Assembly (NCBI GenBank): GCA_003133665.1
Contig: PKYK01000076.1
Span: forward strand, 1 to 40,154
Source of the DNA: Acidimicrobiaceae bacterium
GTDB lineage: Bacteria; Actinomycetota; Acidimicrobiia; Acidimicrobiales; RAAP-2
Length of the DNA: 40,154 nt
Reading direction: 5' to 3'
The notes under the pieces were generated by a model. That model had not been told where the DNA came from, did not search any database, and saw only the letters and a program-made list of their open reading frames with translations. Made by a program: the position numbers and the translations under genes. Below are positions 22,222 to 35,220 of this stretch, piece by piece (the first letter of the stretch is position 1; each line of letters starts with the position of its first letter).

Positions 22222-23384
22222 CGGCCGAGCTCTACTTCGACCACGCCGCTTCGGCGCCGCGCCGCGACGAGGTCGCCGAGGCGATGGAGCCGTGGCAGCA
22301 CGGCGTCGTGGGCAATCCTTCGGGCAGCCACCGCGCCGCGCGCCGGGCCCGGCGCGCGATCGAGGATGCCCGCGACGAGGTCGCGTCCTTCGTCGGTGCC
22401 GATCCCGGCGGCGTGATCTTCACCGCGGGCGGCACCGAGTCGTGCCACCTCGCGGTGGTGGGCGTCGCGAGCCACCACCGTCGCCATCACGAGTCGACGA
22501 CCATCGTGGTCTCGCGCATCGAACACCACGCGATACTGGACGCGGCCGAGATGATGGCGCGCGACTTCGCGACGGTGCGTGTCCGCTACGTCGAGGTCGA
22601 CGGTGACGGCGTCGTGGACCTCGATTCCCTGCGCGACGCGCTCGAGCCCGACACCGCCGTCGTGAGCGTGATGGCGGCGAACAACGAGACCGGCGTGCGC
22701 CAGCCCCTCGACGGTGTGAGCTCGGTGACGAACGCGCATATCCCCGGCGGGACGGTCCTGCACACCGACGCCGTCGCCGCGGCCCCGTGGCTCCACCTGC
22801 CAATGGTGACCGCGACCATGGACATGATCTCGATCTGCGCGCACAAGATCGGCGGGCCGGTGAACAGCGGCGCGTTGATCCTTCGCAACAGCGTCGATGT
22901 CGACGCCGTGATGCCCGGCGGGGGCCAGGAGCGTGGTCGGCGCGGCGGCACGGTCGACGTCGCCGCCGCCGTCGGCCTGGCGGCCGCGGTGCGCGCGACG
23001 GCGAGAGAACTCACCGAGGTCAATGACCGGGTTGTCGACTACCAGAACAAGTTGATCAGCGCACTGTGTTTCCTGCCGGGTGCCGCCGTCACCGCCCTTG
23101 GCGCGAATCGCGTGCCCGGCACCGTGCACGTCACGTTCGAGGGACTGGCCAGCGACGAACTGCTCTTCCTGCTCGATCAGGAGGGCGTCTGCGCGTCGGC
23201 CGCCGCGAGCTGTTCGAGCGGGGCCGCCGAGTCGAGCCACGTGTTGGCCGCGATGGGCGTGTCGCCCGAGCGCGCGCGCGGGTCGCTGCGCATCTCCATG
23301 GGCGGCGAAACCACCGAAGCCGAGGTCGACGCCTTGATCGGGATTCTGTCCACCGTGGTCTACCGCTTGCGCGCGGAGGCCTAG
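22218..23384 (+). CDS. Cysteine desulfurase (NifS/IscS family)
   Basis: A 388-aa PLP enzyme that takes sulfur from cysteine as an enzyme persulfide, leaving alanine. The PLP lysine K210 is in SICAHKIGGPVNSGAL, and catalytic Cys332 is in the loop SAAASCSSGAAESSHVL, whose S-C-S-S-G-x-x-E-x-S-H-V-L shape is that of NifS-type (group I) enzymes. NPSGSHRAARRARRAIEDAR near the N-terminus is also characteristic. Its gene precedes mnmA, so it is the likely sulfur donor for 2-thiouridine in tRNA; a role in iron-sulfur assembly is equally possible. The start is GTG 22218 (coupled to the leader ORF) or GTG 22179, which would add 13 residues; the family alignment around YFDHAASAP favours the shorter form. 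Confidence 0.9.
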   Translation: MTAELYFDHAASAPRRDEVAEAMEPWQHGVVGNPSGSHRAARRARRAIEDARDEVASFVGADPGGVIFTAGGTESCHLAVVGVASHHRRHHESTTIVVSRIEHHAILDAAEMMARDFATVRVRYVEVDGDGVVDLDSLRDALEPDTAVVSVMAANNETGVRQPLDGVSSVTNAHIPGGTVLHTDAVAAAPWLHLPMVTATMDMISICAHKIGGPVNSGALILRNSVDVDAVMPGGGQERGRRGGTVDVAAAVGLAAAVRATARELTEVNDRVVDYQNKLISALCFLPGAAVTALGANRVPGTVHVTFEGLASDELLFLLDQEGVCASAAASCSSGAAESSHVLAAMGVSPERARGSLRISMGGETTEAEVDALIGILSTVVYRLRAEA

Positions 23385-23397
23385 GAGTCCCGGCCGA

Positions 23398-23413
23398 CTG
23401 GCAGACTGGGACG
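23398..23413 (+). promoter_or_regulatory. CTGGCAGACT element, copy 2, before mnmA
   Basis: CTGGCAGACT (23398-23407) followed by six bases and GTG 23414. Same sequence and spacing as copy 1 before the desulfurase leader ORF. Confidence 0.4.
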
Positions 23414-26505
<3,092 letters not shown>

Positions 26506-26516
26506 TGCTTCCTTAC

Positions 26517-26522
26517 TAGGGT
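26517..26522 (+). promoter_or_regulatory. Candidate -10 of the PASTA pseudokinase gene
   Basis: TAGGGT, 11 bases before ATG 26534. It would give a leader of only a few bases. TAGAAAT at 26523-26529 is an alternative. The gap from ligA is 28 bp. Confidence 0.35.
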
Positions 26523-26533
26523 TAGAAATAGTC

Positions 26534-28450
26534 ATGCCGCCATCCACCTTCGCCCCTGGTCACGATCTCGTCGGTCGCTACCGCATCGTCGAACTGCTGG
26601 GGATCGGCCACACCGTCGAGGTCTACGCCGCCGAGGACCTGTCGCTGCACCGCCCGGTCGTGGTGAAGGTCCTGCTGGCCCACCTCGCCGCCTTCGAGGA
26701 CGTGCGGCGGGCCTTTCGCGACCACATCGTGCGCTCGGCGACGCTCAGCCACCCGCACCTCGAGCGCGTCTACGACGGCGGCCAGTCGTCGGGATCGATC
26801 TTCATGGTGACCGAGCACCTGGGCGGCGGATCGCTCGAGGACGTGCTCGCGTCGGGTCGGCGCCTCGGCGTCGACGACGCGGCCCGACTGGGACGCGACG
26901 TCAGCGGGGCGCTCGCGTACGTGCACGCCAGCGGCTTCGTGCTCGGCGCGCTCTCGCCGAGCAGCCTGCTCTTCGACGACGAGGGCCGCGTGCGGATCAC
27001 CGACGTCGCCCTCGCCGGACTCGGCGCGATGCACCACGAGCAGCTCACCTACGACTCGGTGCGCTACCTCAGCCCCGAGCAGGCCCTCGGCGAGCCCGCC
27101 CAGCCCAAGAGCGACGTGTACGCCCTCGCCCTCATCCTCTTCGAGTGCGCCACCGGCACGACGCCCTTCGAGGCGTCGACCCCCGAGGCGATGCTGCGCA
27201 CGCGCATCACCACGCAGCTGCCCATGCGCCCCGAGCTGGGGACGCTCGACATGCTGCTGGCCCAGGCGGCCGTGCCCGATCCCCGGCTTCGCCTCGACGC
27301 CGAGCAGTTCGCCAACCGGCTGAGCGCCGCGGTGTCCGACGCCGGGCCGCTCATCGTGGCGCCGGTGCGCGCCGAGACGCCCCTGCTCGCGCGGTTCCCC
27401 CTCGACGAGCCGCGGCGCTCGATCGGCTTTCGACCACCGTCGCCGGACCAGATCGTGGGCCGGCCCTCGGCGACGCCGGGCGGCGCCCACCGGGCCGGGC
27501 GCCCCGAGCCCGTCCGCGCCACCCGCGCGAACCCGTTCGAAATAGGGCCGGATTCGCTCGAGAGCGAGTTTCGCGCGCCGGTTCGCAGCCGCCGGGGCAA
27601 CTTCGACGATCTGCCCCCGTCGCGGCCGACGCGCCGGCGCCGCTACGCCTTCGCCGCCGCCGCGGTGCTACTGCTCCTGGTCGCCGCCGCCGGCGGCGTC
27701 GTGTGGAAGTTCGGGCTGCTGAGCCAGAAGCACACCGTGCCCTCGCTGGTCGGCCTCACCGTGACCCAGGCGTCCCAGCAGTTGAGCGGCTACGGGTTCA
27801 CGTTGACGGTCGACCGGCACACCAGTTCGCCGACCGTGCCCAAGAACGAAATCGTCTCCCAGAGTCCGGCCGCGGGCACCAGCGCGAAATCGGGACTCGT
27901 CATCACCGTGGCGCTCTCGGACGGCCCTGTGCTGGTCAAGCTGCCCACGAAGTTGGCGGGCGAGGACTGCGCCACTGCGACGTCGCAGCTGGCGAAGCTG
28001 AAGTTCTTCGCCCAGTGCCCCTCGTCGGCGGCGGTGCTGAGTAGCACCGTGCCCGCCGGGCGGATCATCCGGGTGCTCTACAAGAAGACCGTGAACCCCG
28101 CGTCGGCTCCGAAGGGGGCGACGCTCACCCTCGTACTGAGCAAGGGCTCGGCGACGACCACCACCACCACGACGGCGGGCACCACCACCACCACGACGGC
28201 GGGCACCACCACCACGACGGCGGGCACCACCACCACCACGACGACGGTCGCCCCGGCGTTGGTCGCCGTGCCGAACGTGGCGGGCATGACGCGCGTCGAG
28301 GTGTACGCCGCGATGCGTACCGCCGGCCTCTTCTTCTCGACGCGCGGACCCGGTGCGGGCACGACCGCCTGGACGACGGGCGTCTCGACGATTCCGGCGG
28401 CCGGCACGAAGGTGAAGCGGCTCTCCACGGTCATTGTCAACGTCAAATGA
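26534..28450 (+). CDS. PASTA-repeat membrane pseudokinase (PknB-like)
   Basis: A 638-aa protein with a PknB-like layout. The kinase-like domain (about 14-270) keeps the beta-3 lysine K45 and the Asp of the DFG position (D147, as DVA), but the third glycine of the P-loop is Val28, the alpha-C Glu is His64, and the HRD-x-K-x-x-N loop reads LGALSPSS (127-134), so the catalytic Asp is Ala129 and the Lys and Asn are Ser. It should be catalytically dead. A basic, Pro-rich linker leads to one membrane helix (about 372-392), then PASTA repeats (about 400-466, 467-537, 577-638), with a Thr-rich stretch (about 539-575) before the last. PASTA domains outside the membrane bind peptidoglycan fragments, so it may scaffold cell-wall control. 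Its stop overlaps the next gene (ATGA). Confidence 0.9.
   Translation: MPPSTFAPGHDLVGRYRIVELLGIGHTVEVYAAEDLSLHRPVVVKVLLAHLAAFEDVRRAFRDHIVRSATLSHPHLERVYDGGQSSGSIFMVTEHLGGGSLEDVLASGRRLGVDDAARLGRDVSGALAYVHASGFVLGALSPSSLLFDDEGRVRITDVALAGLGAMHHEQLTYDSVRYLSPEQALGEPAQPKSDVYALALILFECATGTTPFEASTPEAMLRTRITTQLPMRPELGTLDMLLAQAAVPDPRLRLDAEQFANRLSAAVSDAGPLIVAPVRAETPLLARFPLDEPRRSIGFRPPSPDQIVGRPSATPGGAHRAGRPEPVRATRANPFEIGPDSLESEFRAPVRSRRGNFDDLPPSRPTRRRRYAFAAAAVLLLLVAAAGGVVWKFGLLSQKHTVPSLVGLTVTQASQQLSGYGFTLTVDRHTSSPTVPKNEIVSQSPAAGTSAKSGLVITVALSDGPVLVKLPTKLAGEDCATATSQLAKLKFFAQCPSSAAVLSSTVPAGRIIRVLYKKTVNPASAPKGATLTLVLSKGSATTTTTTTAGTTTTTTAGTTTTTAGTTTTTTTVAPALVAVPNVAGMTRVEVYAAMRTAGLFFSTRGPGAGTTAWTTGVSTIPAAGTKVKRLSTVIVNVK
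28157..28247 (+). repeat. In-frame tandem repeat coding the Thr-rich linker
   Basis: Units of 24 bp at 28157-28180 and 28181-28204, a 21-bp unit at 28205-28225 and a partial fourth unit from 28226. Each unit is an ACC-rich run followed by ACGACGGCGGGC (TTAG in protein). Length changes would stay in frame, so linker length could vary between strains. Confidence 0.9.
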
Positions 28451-28737
28451 GTCTTGACTGCGACCTCTGTGAGGCAGCAGTCATCACCACTCGCTACTTC
28501 GAGAACGAACTCTGCTGGATAGCCGACTGCGAGGTCTGCCTCGTGCCCATGGTGGTCTGGCGCGAGCACGGCGCCTCGCCGCCCGAGCCGGTGCGGCTCG
28601 AGATGCACGAACACCTCTCGCACGTGGCGAACCGCGAGCTGGGCGAGGACAACTGGTCGATCGACGACCACATGCGCAACATCCCCGACCACTACCACGC
28701 CCACGCCCGTCCGCCCTACTCCTGGCGTCGCGCGTAG
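28447..28737 (+). CDS. Cys/His-rich small protein coupled to the pseudokinase
   Basis: A 96-aa soluble protein of unknown function. It starts SLDCDLCEAAVITTRYFENELCWIADCEVCLVPMVVWREHG (key features: CxxC at 5-8, CxxC at about 28-31) and ends with DHYHAHARPPYSW. The CxxC start and the final His-x-His-x-R recall HIT-family proteins (CxxC zinc site, H-x-H-x-H active site), but it is shorter and the HIT histidine triad is not exact, so I regard this as a remote resemblance only. The paired cysteines and histidines fit metal binding. ATG 28447 overlaps the pseudokinase stop as ATGA, so the two are made from the same mRNA and may work together. Confidence 0.75.
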   Translation: MSLDCDLCEAAVITTRYFENELCWIADCEVCLVPMVVWREHGASPPEPVRLEMHEHLSHVANRELGEDNWSIDDHMRNIPDHYHAHARPPYSWRRA

Positions 28738-28762
28738 GACCTGGCGGCGTCGCGTTCGTCGT

Positions 28763-28792
28763 TACAATCGGGGCACCATACTTTCTTAGGAG
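28763..28792 (+). promoter_or_regulatory. Candidate -10 and ribosome-binding site of the SDR gene
   Basis: TACAAT (28763-28768) is a good -10; the -35 is unclear. TAGGAG (28787-28792) is the Shine-Dalgarno sequence six bases before ATG 28799. Confidence 0.45.
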
Positions 28793-28798
28793 TGGGCC

Positions 28799-29677
28799 AT
28801 GGGTGCTCTCGACGGTCGCGTTGCCATCATCACCGGAGCCGGTCGCGGCATCGGGCGCGAGCACGCGCTGCTCTTCGCCGCGGAGGGCGCCAAGGTCGTC
28901 GTGAACGACCTCGGCGGCGCCCTCGACGGCTCGACGACGACCGCGTCGCCGGCCGAGGAGGTCGTCGCCGAGATCAGGGCCATGGGTGGCGAGGCGGTCG
29001 CCAACCACGACAACGTCGCCACGTGGGACGGGGGCGCCCGCCTGGTCGAGACCGCGGTGTCGACCTTCGGTGACCTGCACGTGCTCGTCAACAACGCCGG
29101 CATCCTGCGCGACCGCGTGCTGGTGAACCTCAGCGAGGACGACTGGGACTCGGTGATCAACGTGCACCTGAAGGGCCACTTCGTGCCTAGCCGTCACGCC
29201 GCCGCCTACTGGCGTGAACAGGCCAAGGCCGGCAAGAGCGTGAAGGCCTCGATCATCAACACCTCCTCGACGTCGGGCCTGCTCGGCAACGTCGGCCAGT
29301 CGAACTACGGCGCCGCCAAGGCCGGCATCGCGGCCTTCACCGTGATCATCGCCGAAGAGCTGGCCCGCTACGGTGTGCGCGCGAACGCCATCGCCCCGGC
29401 CGCGCGCACGCGCATGACCGAGTCGACACCGGGCCTGTCGGACTACGTGGTGAAGCCCTCCGACGCCGCGGTCTTCGACGTGTGGGACGCCGCGAACATC
29501 TCCCCGCTCGTCGCGACCCTCGCCATGGAGGACTGCGCGTCGACCGGCCAGGTGTACTTCGTCCAGGGCGGCACCGTCCGGCTGTTCCAGAACTGGACCA
29601 TGACCAAGACCCTCGAGAAGAACGACCGCTGGTCCGTGAGCGAACTCGCCACCGAACTGCCCACTCTGCTGCAGTGA
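28799..29677 (+). CDS. Short-chain dehydrogenase, 3-hydroxyacyl-CoA dehydrogenase type
   Basis: A 292-aa classical SDR. The cofactor motif TGAGRGIG is at 12-19, NNAG at 98-101, and the catalytic Ser157, Tyr170 and Lys174 lie in NTSSTSG...QSNYGAAKAG. The stretch VVVNDLGGALDGS after the second beta strand, with Asp at its end, indicates NAD(H) preference and is typical of the multifunctional-enzyme-type (HSD17B4-like) 3-hydroxyacyl-CoA dehydrogenases, as is the extended C-terminus after VQGGTVRLFQNW. A fatty-acyl-CoA or steroid-chain substrate is likely but not proven. Its stop overlaps the start of the next gene (GTGA at 29674-29677), tying it to an exporter. Confidence 0.85.
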   Translation: MGALDGRVAIITGAGRGIGREHALLFAAEGAKVVVNDLGGALDGSTTTASPAEEVVAEIRAMGGEAVANHDNVATWDGGARLVETAVSTFGDLHVLVNNAGILRDRVLVNLSEDDWDSVINVHLKGHFVPSRHAAAYWREQAKAGKSVKASIINTSSTSGLLGNVGQSNYGAAKAGIAAFTVIIAEELARYGVRANAIAPAARTRMTESTPGLSDYVVKPSDAAVFDVWDAANISPLVATLAMEDCASTGQVYFVQGGTVRLFQNWTMTKTLEKNDRWSVSELATELPTLLQ

Positions 29678-31284
29678 GCGATCAGCACCCCGGGGCGCAC
29701 GTCGACCGCGACGATCCCGAGGGGCTCCTCAATCCCCGAACCGATCCCGCCAGCGCCGCCTTCGGCACGCTCGGCAGCGAGGCGGGCAGTGACCTCAACT
29801 GGTTCTTCCTCCTGCGCCAGCGCGTCCAGGACCGGGCCGCCGGTTCGTCGAACTACCCGTGGTGGGTGCTGTGGTCGCTGCTCGCGGGACTCTTCGCGCT
29901 GAACTTCACCTTCACGGTGTTCATCGTGGCGCTACCGACCGTGGCGGGACAGTTCCACACGTCGGTCACGGTGCTCACCTGGACGATGGTCGGACCGCTG
30001 CTGGCCTACGGCCTCGCCGCGCCGATCCTCGGCAAGACCGGTGACATCTTCGGGCACCGGCGTCTGTACTTCTTCGGCCTCGTGGGGGCGATGGTCTCGG
30101 CGGTCCTGACGGCGCTCGCCGTGAACGTGGACATGCTGCTCTTCGCGCGCGCGCTCGACGGCATCCAGGGCGCGGCGACGGGCACGGCGTCGGGGGCGCT
30201 GATCAACATGGTCTTCACCCCCCAGGAACGGGTGAAGGCGATGGGGTGGTGGTCGCTCGTCGGCGCGGGCGGACCGGTCATCGGCGTCTCGCTGGGCGCG
30301 CCGCTCATCGCCGCCTTCGGATGGCGCGCCCTCTTCTGGTTCCAGCTCGGCCTCATCGCCGCGGCCCTGATGGTGGTGTCGTTCGTCCTGCCGCGCCGGC
30401 GGGGCCTGGACGACGAGGAGGCCGCGAAGAAGCAGACGGCCCGCCGAGAGTTCAAGAAGATGGACTGGCTCGGCAGCTGGGCGCTGTCGCTCTCGGTGAC
30501 CGCGCTGATGCTCGGCCTTTCGATCGGTCCGTCGGTGGGCTGGTCCAGCGCGTGGTGCCTCGGCGGGTTCGCTCTCTCGGCGCTGATGCTCTGGCTCTTC
30601 ATCTACCGACTGCGACACGCGGCCAATCCGCTCATCCCCGTGCACTACTTTCGCCATCGCAACTTCGTCATGCCAATGGTGCTGCGCGCCGCGGCGAACT
30701 TCGCCTACTTCGGGGCCTTCTTCCTCTTCCCGCTCCTGATGGAGCAGGGCTACGGCTACTCGATTCCGCGCGTCGGGGCGCTCGCGATCGCGCGTCCGCT
30801 CACGTTCGCCCTCTCGTCGCCCATCGCGGGCTACGTCGCCATGCGGATCGGCGAACGCGTCAGCGCGATCGCCGGCGCCACGTTCCTGACCGGCTCGCTC
30901 GCCCTCTTCGCGCTGCTGCACCCCACGACCGGCGCGTGGGTCGTCGCCATCGCGCTCGCGCTGTCGGGGCTCGGCATGGGCGTCGCGATGCCCTCGTCGA
31001 GCTCGGTGATGGCCAACGAGGTCAAGACCAGCGAGTTCGGGGTCATGTCGGCCGCGCAGATGCTGGCGATGCAGGTCGGTGAGGTGGCGGGCATTCAGGT
31101 GCTCGAGACCGTCCAGCAGGCGCTCGTGCACCGGCGCGGACTCGTCGGCGCGAGGCCCGGTCCGGCGCTGCTCGCCACGTTCCAGTTGCCGTTCCTCATC
31201 GGCGCCTGCGTCGGGGCGCTCGGGCTGTTCGCGGCGCTGTTCTTGTCCGACGTGCCACGCGAGTCCACCACGCGCCACCCGTAA
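29674..31284 (+). CDS. DHA2-family MFS exporter
   Basis: A 536-aa major facilitator with about fourteen helices and a long charged N-terminal tail of about 70 residues. Helix 1 contains FTVFIVALPTVAGQF, a variant of the DHA2 L-D-x-T-V-N-x-A-L-P motif in which the Asp is missing (NFTFTVFIVALP), and motif A appears as GKTGDIFGHRRLYF. The usual basic loop precedes the two central extra helices. It should export a small molecule by proton antiport, but loss of the helix-1 acidic residue suggests altered coupling. GTG 29674 overlaps the SDR stop as GTGA, so export may concern a product or substrate of that enzyme. Confidence 0.83.
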   Translation: MSDQHPGAHVDRDDPEGLLNPRTDPASAAFGTLGSEAGSDLNWFFLLRQRVQDRAAGSSNYPWWVLWSLLAGLFALNFTFTVFIVALPTVAGQFHTSVTVLTWTMVGPLLAYGLAAPILGKTGDIFGHRRLYFFGLVGAMVSAVLTALAVNVDMLLFARALDGIQGAATGTASGALINMVFTPQERVKAMGWWSLVGAGGPVIGVSLGAPLIAAFGWRALFWFQLGLIAAALMVVSFVLPRRRGLDDEEAAKKQTARREFKKMDWLGSWALSLSVTALMLGLSIGPSVGWSSAWCLGGFALSALMLWLFIYRLRHAANPLIPVHYFRHRNFVMPMVLRAAANFAYFGAFFLFPLLMEQGYGYSIPRVGALAIARPLTFALSSPIAGYVAMRIGERVSAIAGATFLTGSLALFALLHPTTGAWVVAIALALSGLGMGVAMPSSSSVMANEVKTSEFGVMSAAQMLAMQVGEVAGIQVLETVQQALVHRRGLVGARPGPALLATFQLPFLIGACVGALGLFAALFLSDVPRESTTRHP

Positions 31285-31293
31285 GACTGCCGG

Positions 31294-31305
31294 TAGTCTG
31301 GGCCC
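31294..31305 (+). promoter_or_regulatory. Leaderless promoter -10 of the hydrolase-gatCAB operon
   Basis: TAGTCT (31294-31299), six bases, then ATG 31306. No Shine-Dalgarno sequence. The gap to the upstream stop is 21 bp. Confidence 0.5.
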
Positions 31306-32061
31306 ATGACAACTGCGATCATGCCGGGATGTGAACCGTTTTCCGCCAAGGGCGGACCGTTGGGCGTGCTGGTGCTGCACGGTTTCACCGGGAATCCCGG
31401 ATCCCTGCGCGACCTGGCCCAGGTGCTCGCCACGGCGGGTTTCACGGTCGAACTGCCCCGCCTGCCCGGTCACGGGACGACCCTGGCCGACATGATGACG
31501 ACCACGTGGACGGACTGGTCCGGTGCGGCGCTCGAGGCCTACGATGCCTTGGCCGCCGCGTGCGACCGCGTCGCGGTCGTGGGCCTCTCGATGGGCGGCG
31601 GGCTCGCCGCGCACGTCGCCGAGCAGCGTCCCGGCATCGCCGGCCTGGTCTTCATCAACCCCCTGGTGAAGCCCCCCGTCCGTGAGGTGGTCGACGGTCT
31701 CAACCAGCTGCTGGAGGCCGGCATCGAGACCATCGACTCGATTGGCTCGGACATCAAGCGGGAGGGCTCGGTCGAGGCCTCCTACGACGCGACGCCCCTG
31801 GCGTGCGCGAAGAGCCTCTTCAATGGTCTCGTCGCCGTGCACGAGGACCTGGCGAGGATCACGGCGCCGAGCCTGATCCTGTCCAGTCGCGAGGACCACG
31901 TCGTGACGTCGGACAACAGCGACGACCTCGAGGCCTCGGTGAGCGGTCCGGTCGAGCGCATCTGGCTCGAGGACTCGTACCACGTCGCGACGATGGACAA
32001 CGACCAGGAGTTCGTCGAGCACACGACCCTCTCGTTCGTGAAACGGGTCTTTGGCGAATGA
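31306..32061 (+). CDS. Alpha/beta hydrolase (Est30/monoacylglycerol lipase-like)
   Basis: A 251-aa serine hydrolase. The oxyanion segment LHGFTGNPGSL is at 25-35, the nucleophile elbow VGLSMGGG places Ser95, and the acid and base are Asp197 (SSREDHVV) and His226 (DSYHVATMD). The LHGFTGxP...LPGHGT and D-x-Y-H-V-A-T-M-D blocks match Est30-type carboxylesterases, which cleave short-chain esters or monoacylglycerols. The substrate in this organism is unknown. ATG 31306 has TAGTCT six bases upstream. Its stop overlaps gatC (ATGA), so an esterase is the first gene of the amidotransferase operon; whether this has meaning or is just shared transcription cannot be told. Confidence 0.9.
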   Translation: MTTAIMPGCEPFSAKGGPLGVLVLHGFTGNPGSLRDLAQVLATAGFTVELPRLPGHGTTLADMMTTTWTDWSGAALEAYDALAAACDRVAVVGLSMGGGLAAHVAEQRPGIAGLVFINPLVKPPVREVVDGLNQLLEAGIETIDSIGSDIKREGSVEASYDATPLACAKSLFNGLVAVHEDLARITAPSLILSSREDHVVTSDNSDDLEASVSGPVERIWLEDSYHVATMDNDQEFVEHTTLSFVKRVFGE

Positions 32062-32356
32062 CCTCACCGCTTCGCCGCGAGGACGTGGCGCACGTCGCCA
32101 AGCTCGCCCGACTCTCGCTCACCGAGGCTGAGCTCGACCTCTTCACCGAGCAGTGCGGCAAGGTGCTCGAGCACGCCGCCGACATGAACTCGCTCAACCT
32201 CGACGGCGTCGTGGCGACGGCCCACCCCTTCGGGCTGATCAACGTGGTGCGCGATGACGAGGTACGCCCCAGCCTGGACCGCGACACGGTGCTCGCCATG
32301 GCCCCCGACGCCGAGGACGGCCGCTTCGCGGTGCCGCGCATCATGGGCGAGGCCCC

Positions 32357-32360
<4 letters not shown>
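32058..32360 (+). CDS. gatC: Asp-tRNA(Asn)/Glu-tRNA(Gln) amidotransferase subunit C
   Basis: A 100-aa small subunit that wraps around GatA and stabilises the GatCAB complex. The opening LRREDVAHVAKLARLSLTEAE is the family signature, followed by a conserved helix and the C-terminal RPSLDRDTVLAMAPDAEDGRFAVPRIM. The ATG at 32058 overlaps the hydrolase stop (ATGA) and its own stop overlaps gatA (GTGA), so all are translationally coupled. The upstream in-frame extension covers the hydrolase gene and is rejected. Confidence 0.95.
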
Positions 32361-33777
<1,417 letters not shown>

Positions 33778-33781
<4 letters not shown>

Positions 33782-35205
33782 AGCTGCCCAACGGTTGGGA
33801 GATGGTCGTCGGGCTCGAGGTCCACACCGAACTCAAGACCGCCTCGAAGATGTTCTGCGGGTGCGCGAACTCGTTCGGTTCCGAGCCCAACACCAACACC
33901 TGCCCGGTCTGCCTGGGGCTGCCCGGCTCGCTGCCGGTGCTCAACGAGCGCGCCGTCGAGTTCGCGATGGCGATCGGCGCCGCGCTGCACTCGACCATCT
34001 CGCCCTCGACCTTCCACCGCAAGAACTACTTCTACCCTGACATGCCCAAGGACTTCCAGATCTCCCAGTACGACCTGCCGATCAACTCGGGCGGCTACCT
34101 GGACCTGCCCGACGGCAGTCGCGTCTCGATCGAGCGGGCCCACCTCGAAGAGGACACCGGCAAGTCCACCCACCTGGGCGGCAGCGGCCGCATCCACGGC
34201 GCCGACCGCTCGCTCGTCGACTACAACCGCTCGGGCGTGCCGCTCGTCGAGATCGTCTCGGGCCCCGACATCCGCTCCTCGGACCAGGCCCGCGCCTACG
34301 CCAGCGAGCTGCGCGGCATACTGATCGCGACGGGCGCCTCGGACGGACGCATGGAGGAGGGCTCGATGCGCATCGACGCCAACGTCTCGGTGCGCAAGGC
34401 CAACGCTCCGTTCGGCACGCGATGCGAGATCAAGAACCTGAACTCGCTGCGCAGCCTGGGCCGGGCCATCGACCACGAGGCCCTGCGCCAGGTCGAGGTC
34501 ATCGAGGATGGCGGCGTCATCCGCCAGGAGACCCGCCACTGGGACGAGAACCTCGGCGAGACCTCGACGATGCGCACGAAGGAGGAGGCGGAGGACTACC
34601 GCTACTTCCGCGAGCCCGACCTGGTGGACCTCGCGCCCGATCAGGCGTGGCAGGACCGCGTGCGCGCGTCGCTGCCGCCGATGCCGGCCGAGCGTCGCCG
34701 GACGCTGGCGGACCGGCTGACGGACCCGACCGAGGCCCAGCTCGACGCCGTCGAGGTCGTCATCGACCTCGGTCTCGAACCGTGGGTGCACAGCGCGCTC
34801 GACCGGGGGGCCGACATCACCCTGGCCCTCGCGCGCGCCGCGAACGAACTGGCCGCGGGCATCGACGGTCTGGTGAACCTCACCCTCGACGCCTTCACGC
34901 AGACCCTGCTGATGGAGCAGCGCGGCGAGCTCTCGGCCACCCAGGCCAAGACGGTCCTGGGCGAGCTGCTGGCGAGCGGGGGAGACCCGGCCGCGATCGC
35001 CGCCGCGAAGGGATTCGAGCAGCTCTCGTCGGACTCGCTCGGCGCGACCGTCGCCAAGCTCATCGAGCAACACCCCGACGAATGGGCGCGATTCCGCGAC
35101 GGCGACGAGAAACTGGCCCAGTTCTTCATCGGCCTCGTGATGAAGAGCACGAAGGGCCAGGCCAACGGCAAGGCGGTCATCGCCGAACTGCACGCCCGAC
35201 GCTGA
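33778..35205 (+). CDS. gatB: Asp-tRNA(Asn)/Glu-tRNA(Gln) amidotransferase subunit B
   Basis: A 475-aa subunit that phosphorylates the misacylated Asp or Glu on tRNA and accepts ammonia from GatA. The signature VGLEVHTELKTASKMFCGC is at about 10-28, with the zinc/metal cysteines continuing in NTCPVCLGLPG, then FHRKNYFYPDMPKDFQISQYD and DYNRSGVPLVEIVS. The C-terminal YqeY-like tail domain (LGELLASGGDPAAIAAAKG to the end) binds tRNA. GTG 33778 overlaps gatA as GTGA. The family start (LPNGWEMVVGLEVH) supports this codon. Confidence 0.97.
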
Positions 35206-35220
35206 AGCGTCCGACGGTGA

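Noticed and set aside
28150..28260. Possible CRISPR-like or microsatellite array
   Set aside because: Short direct units without unique spacers, in frame within the PASTA protein; it encodes a Thr-rich linker.
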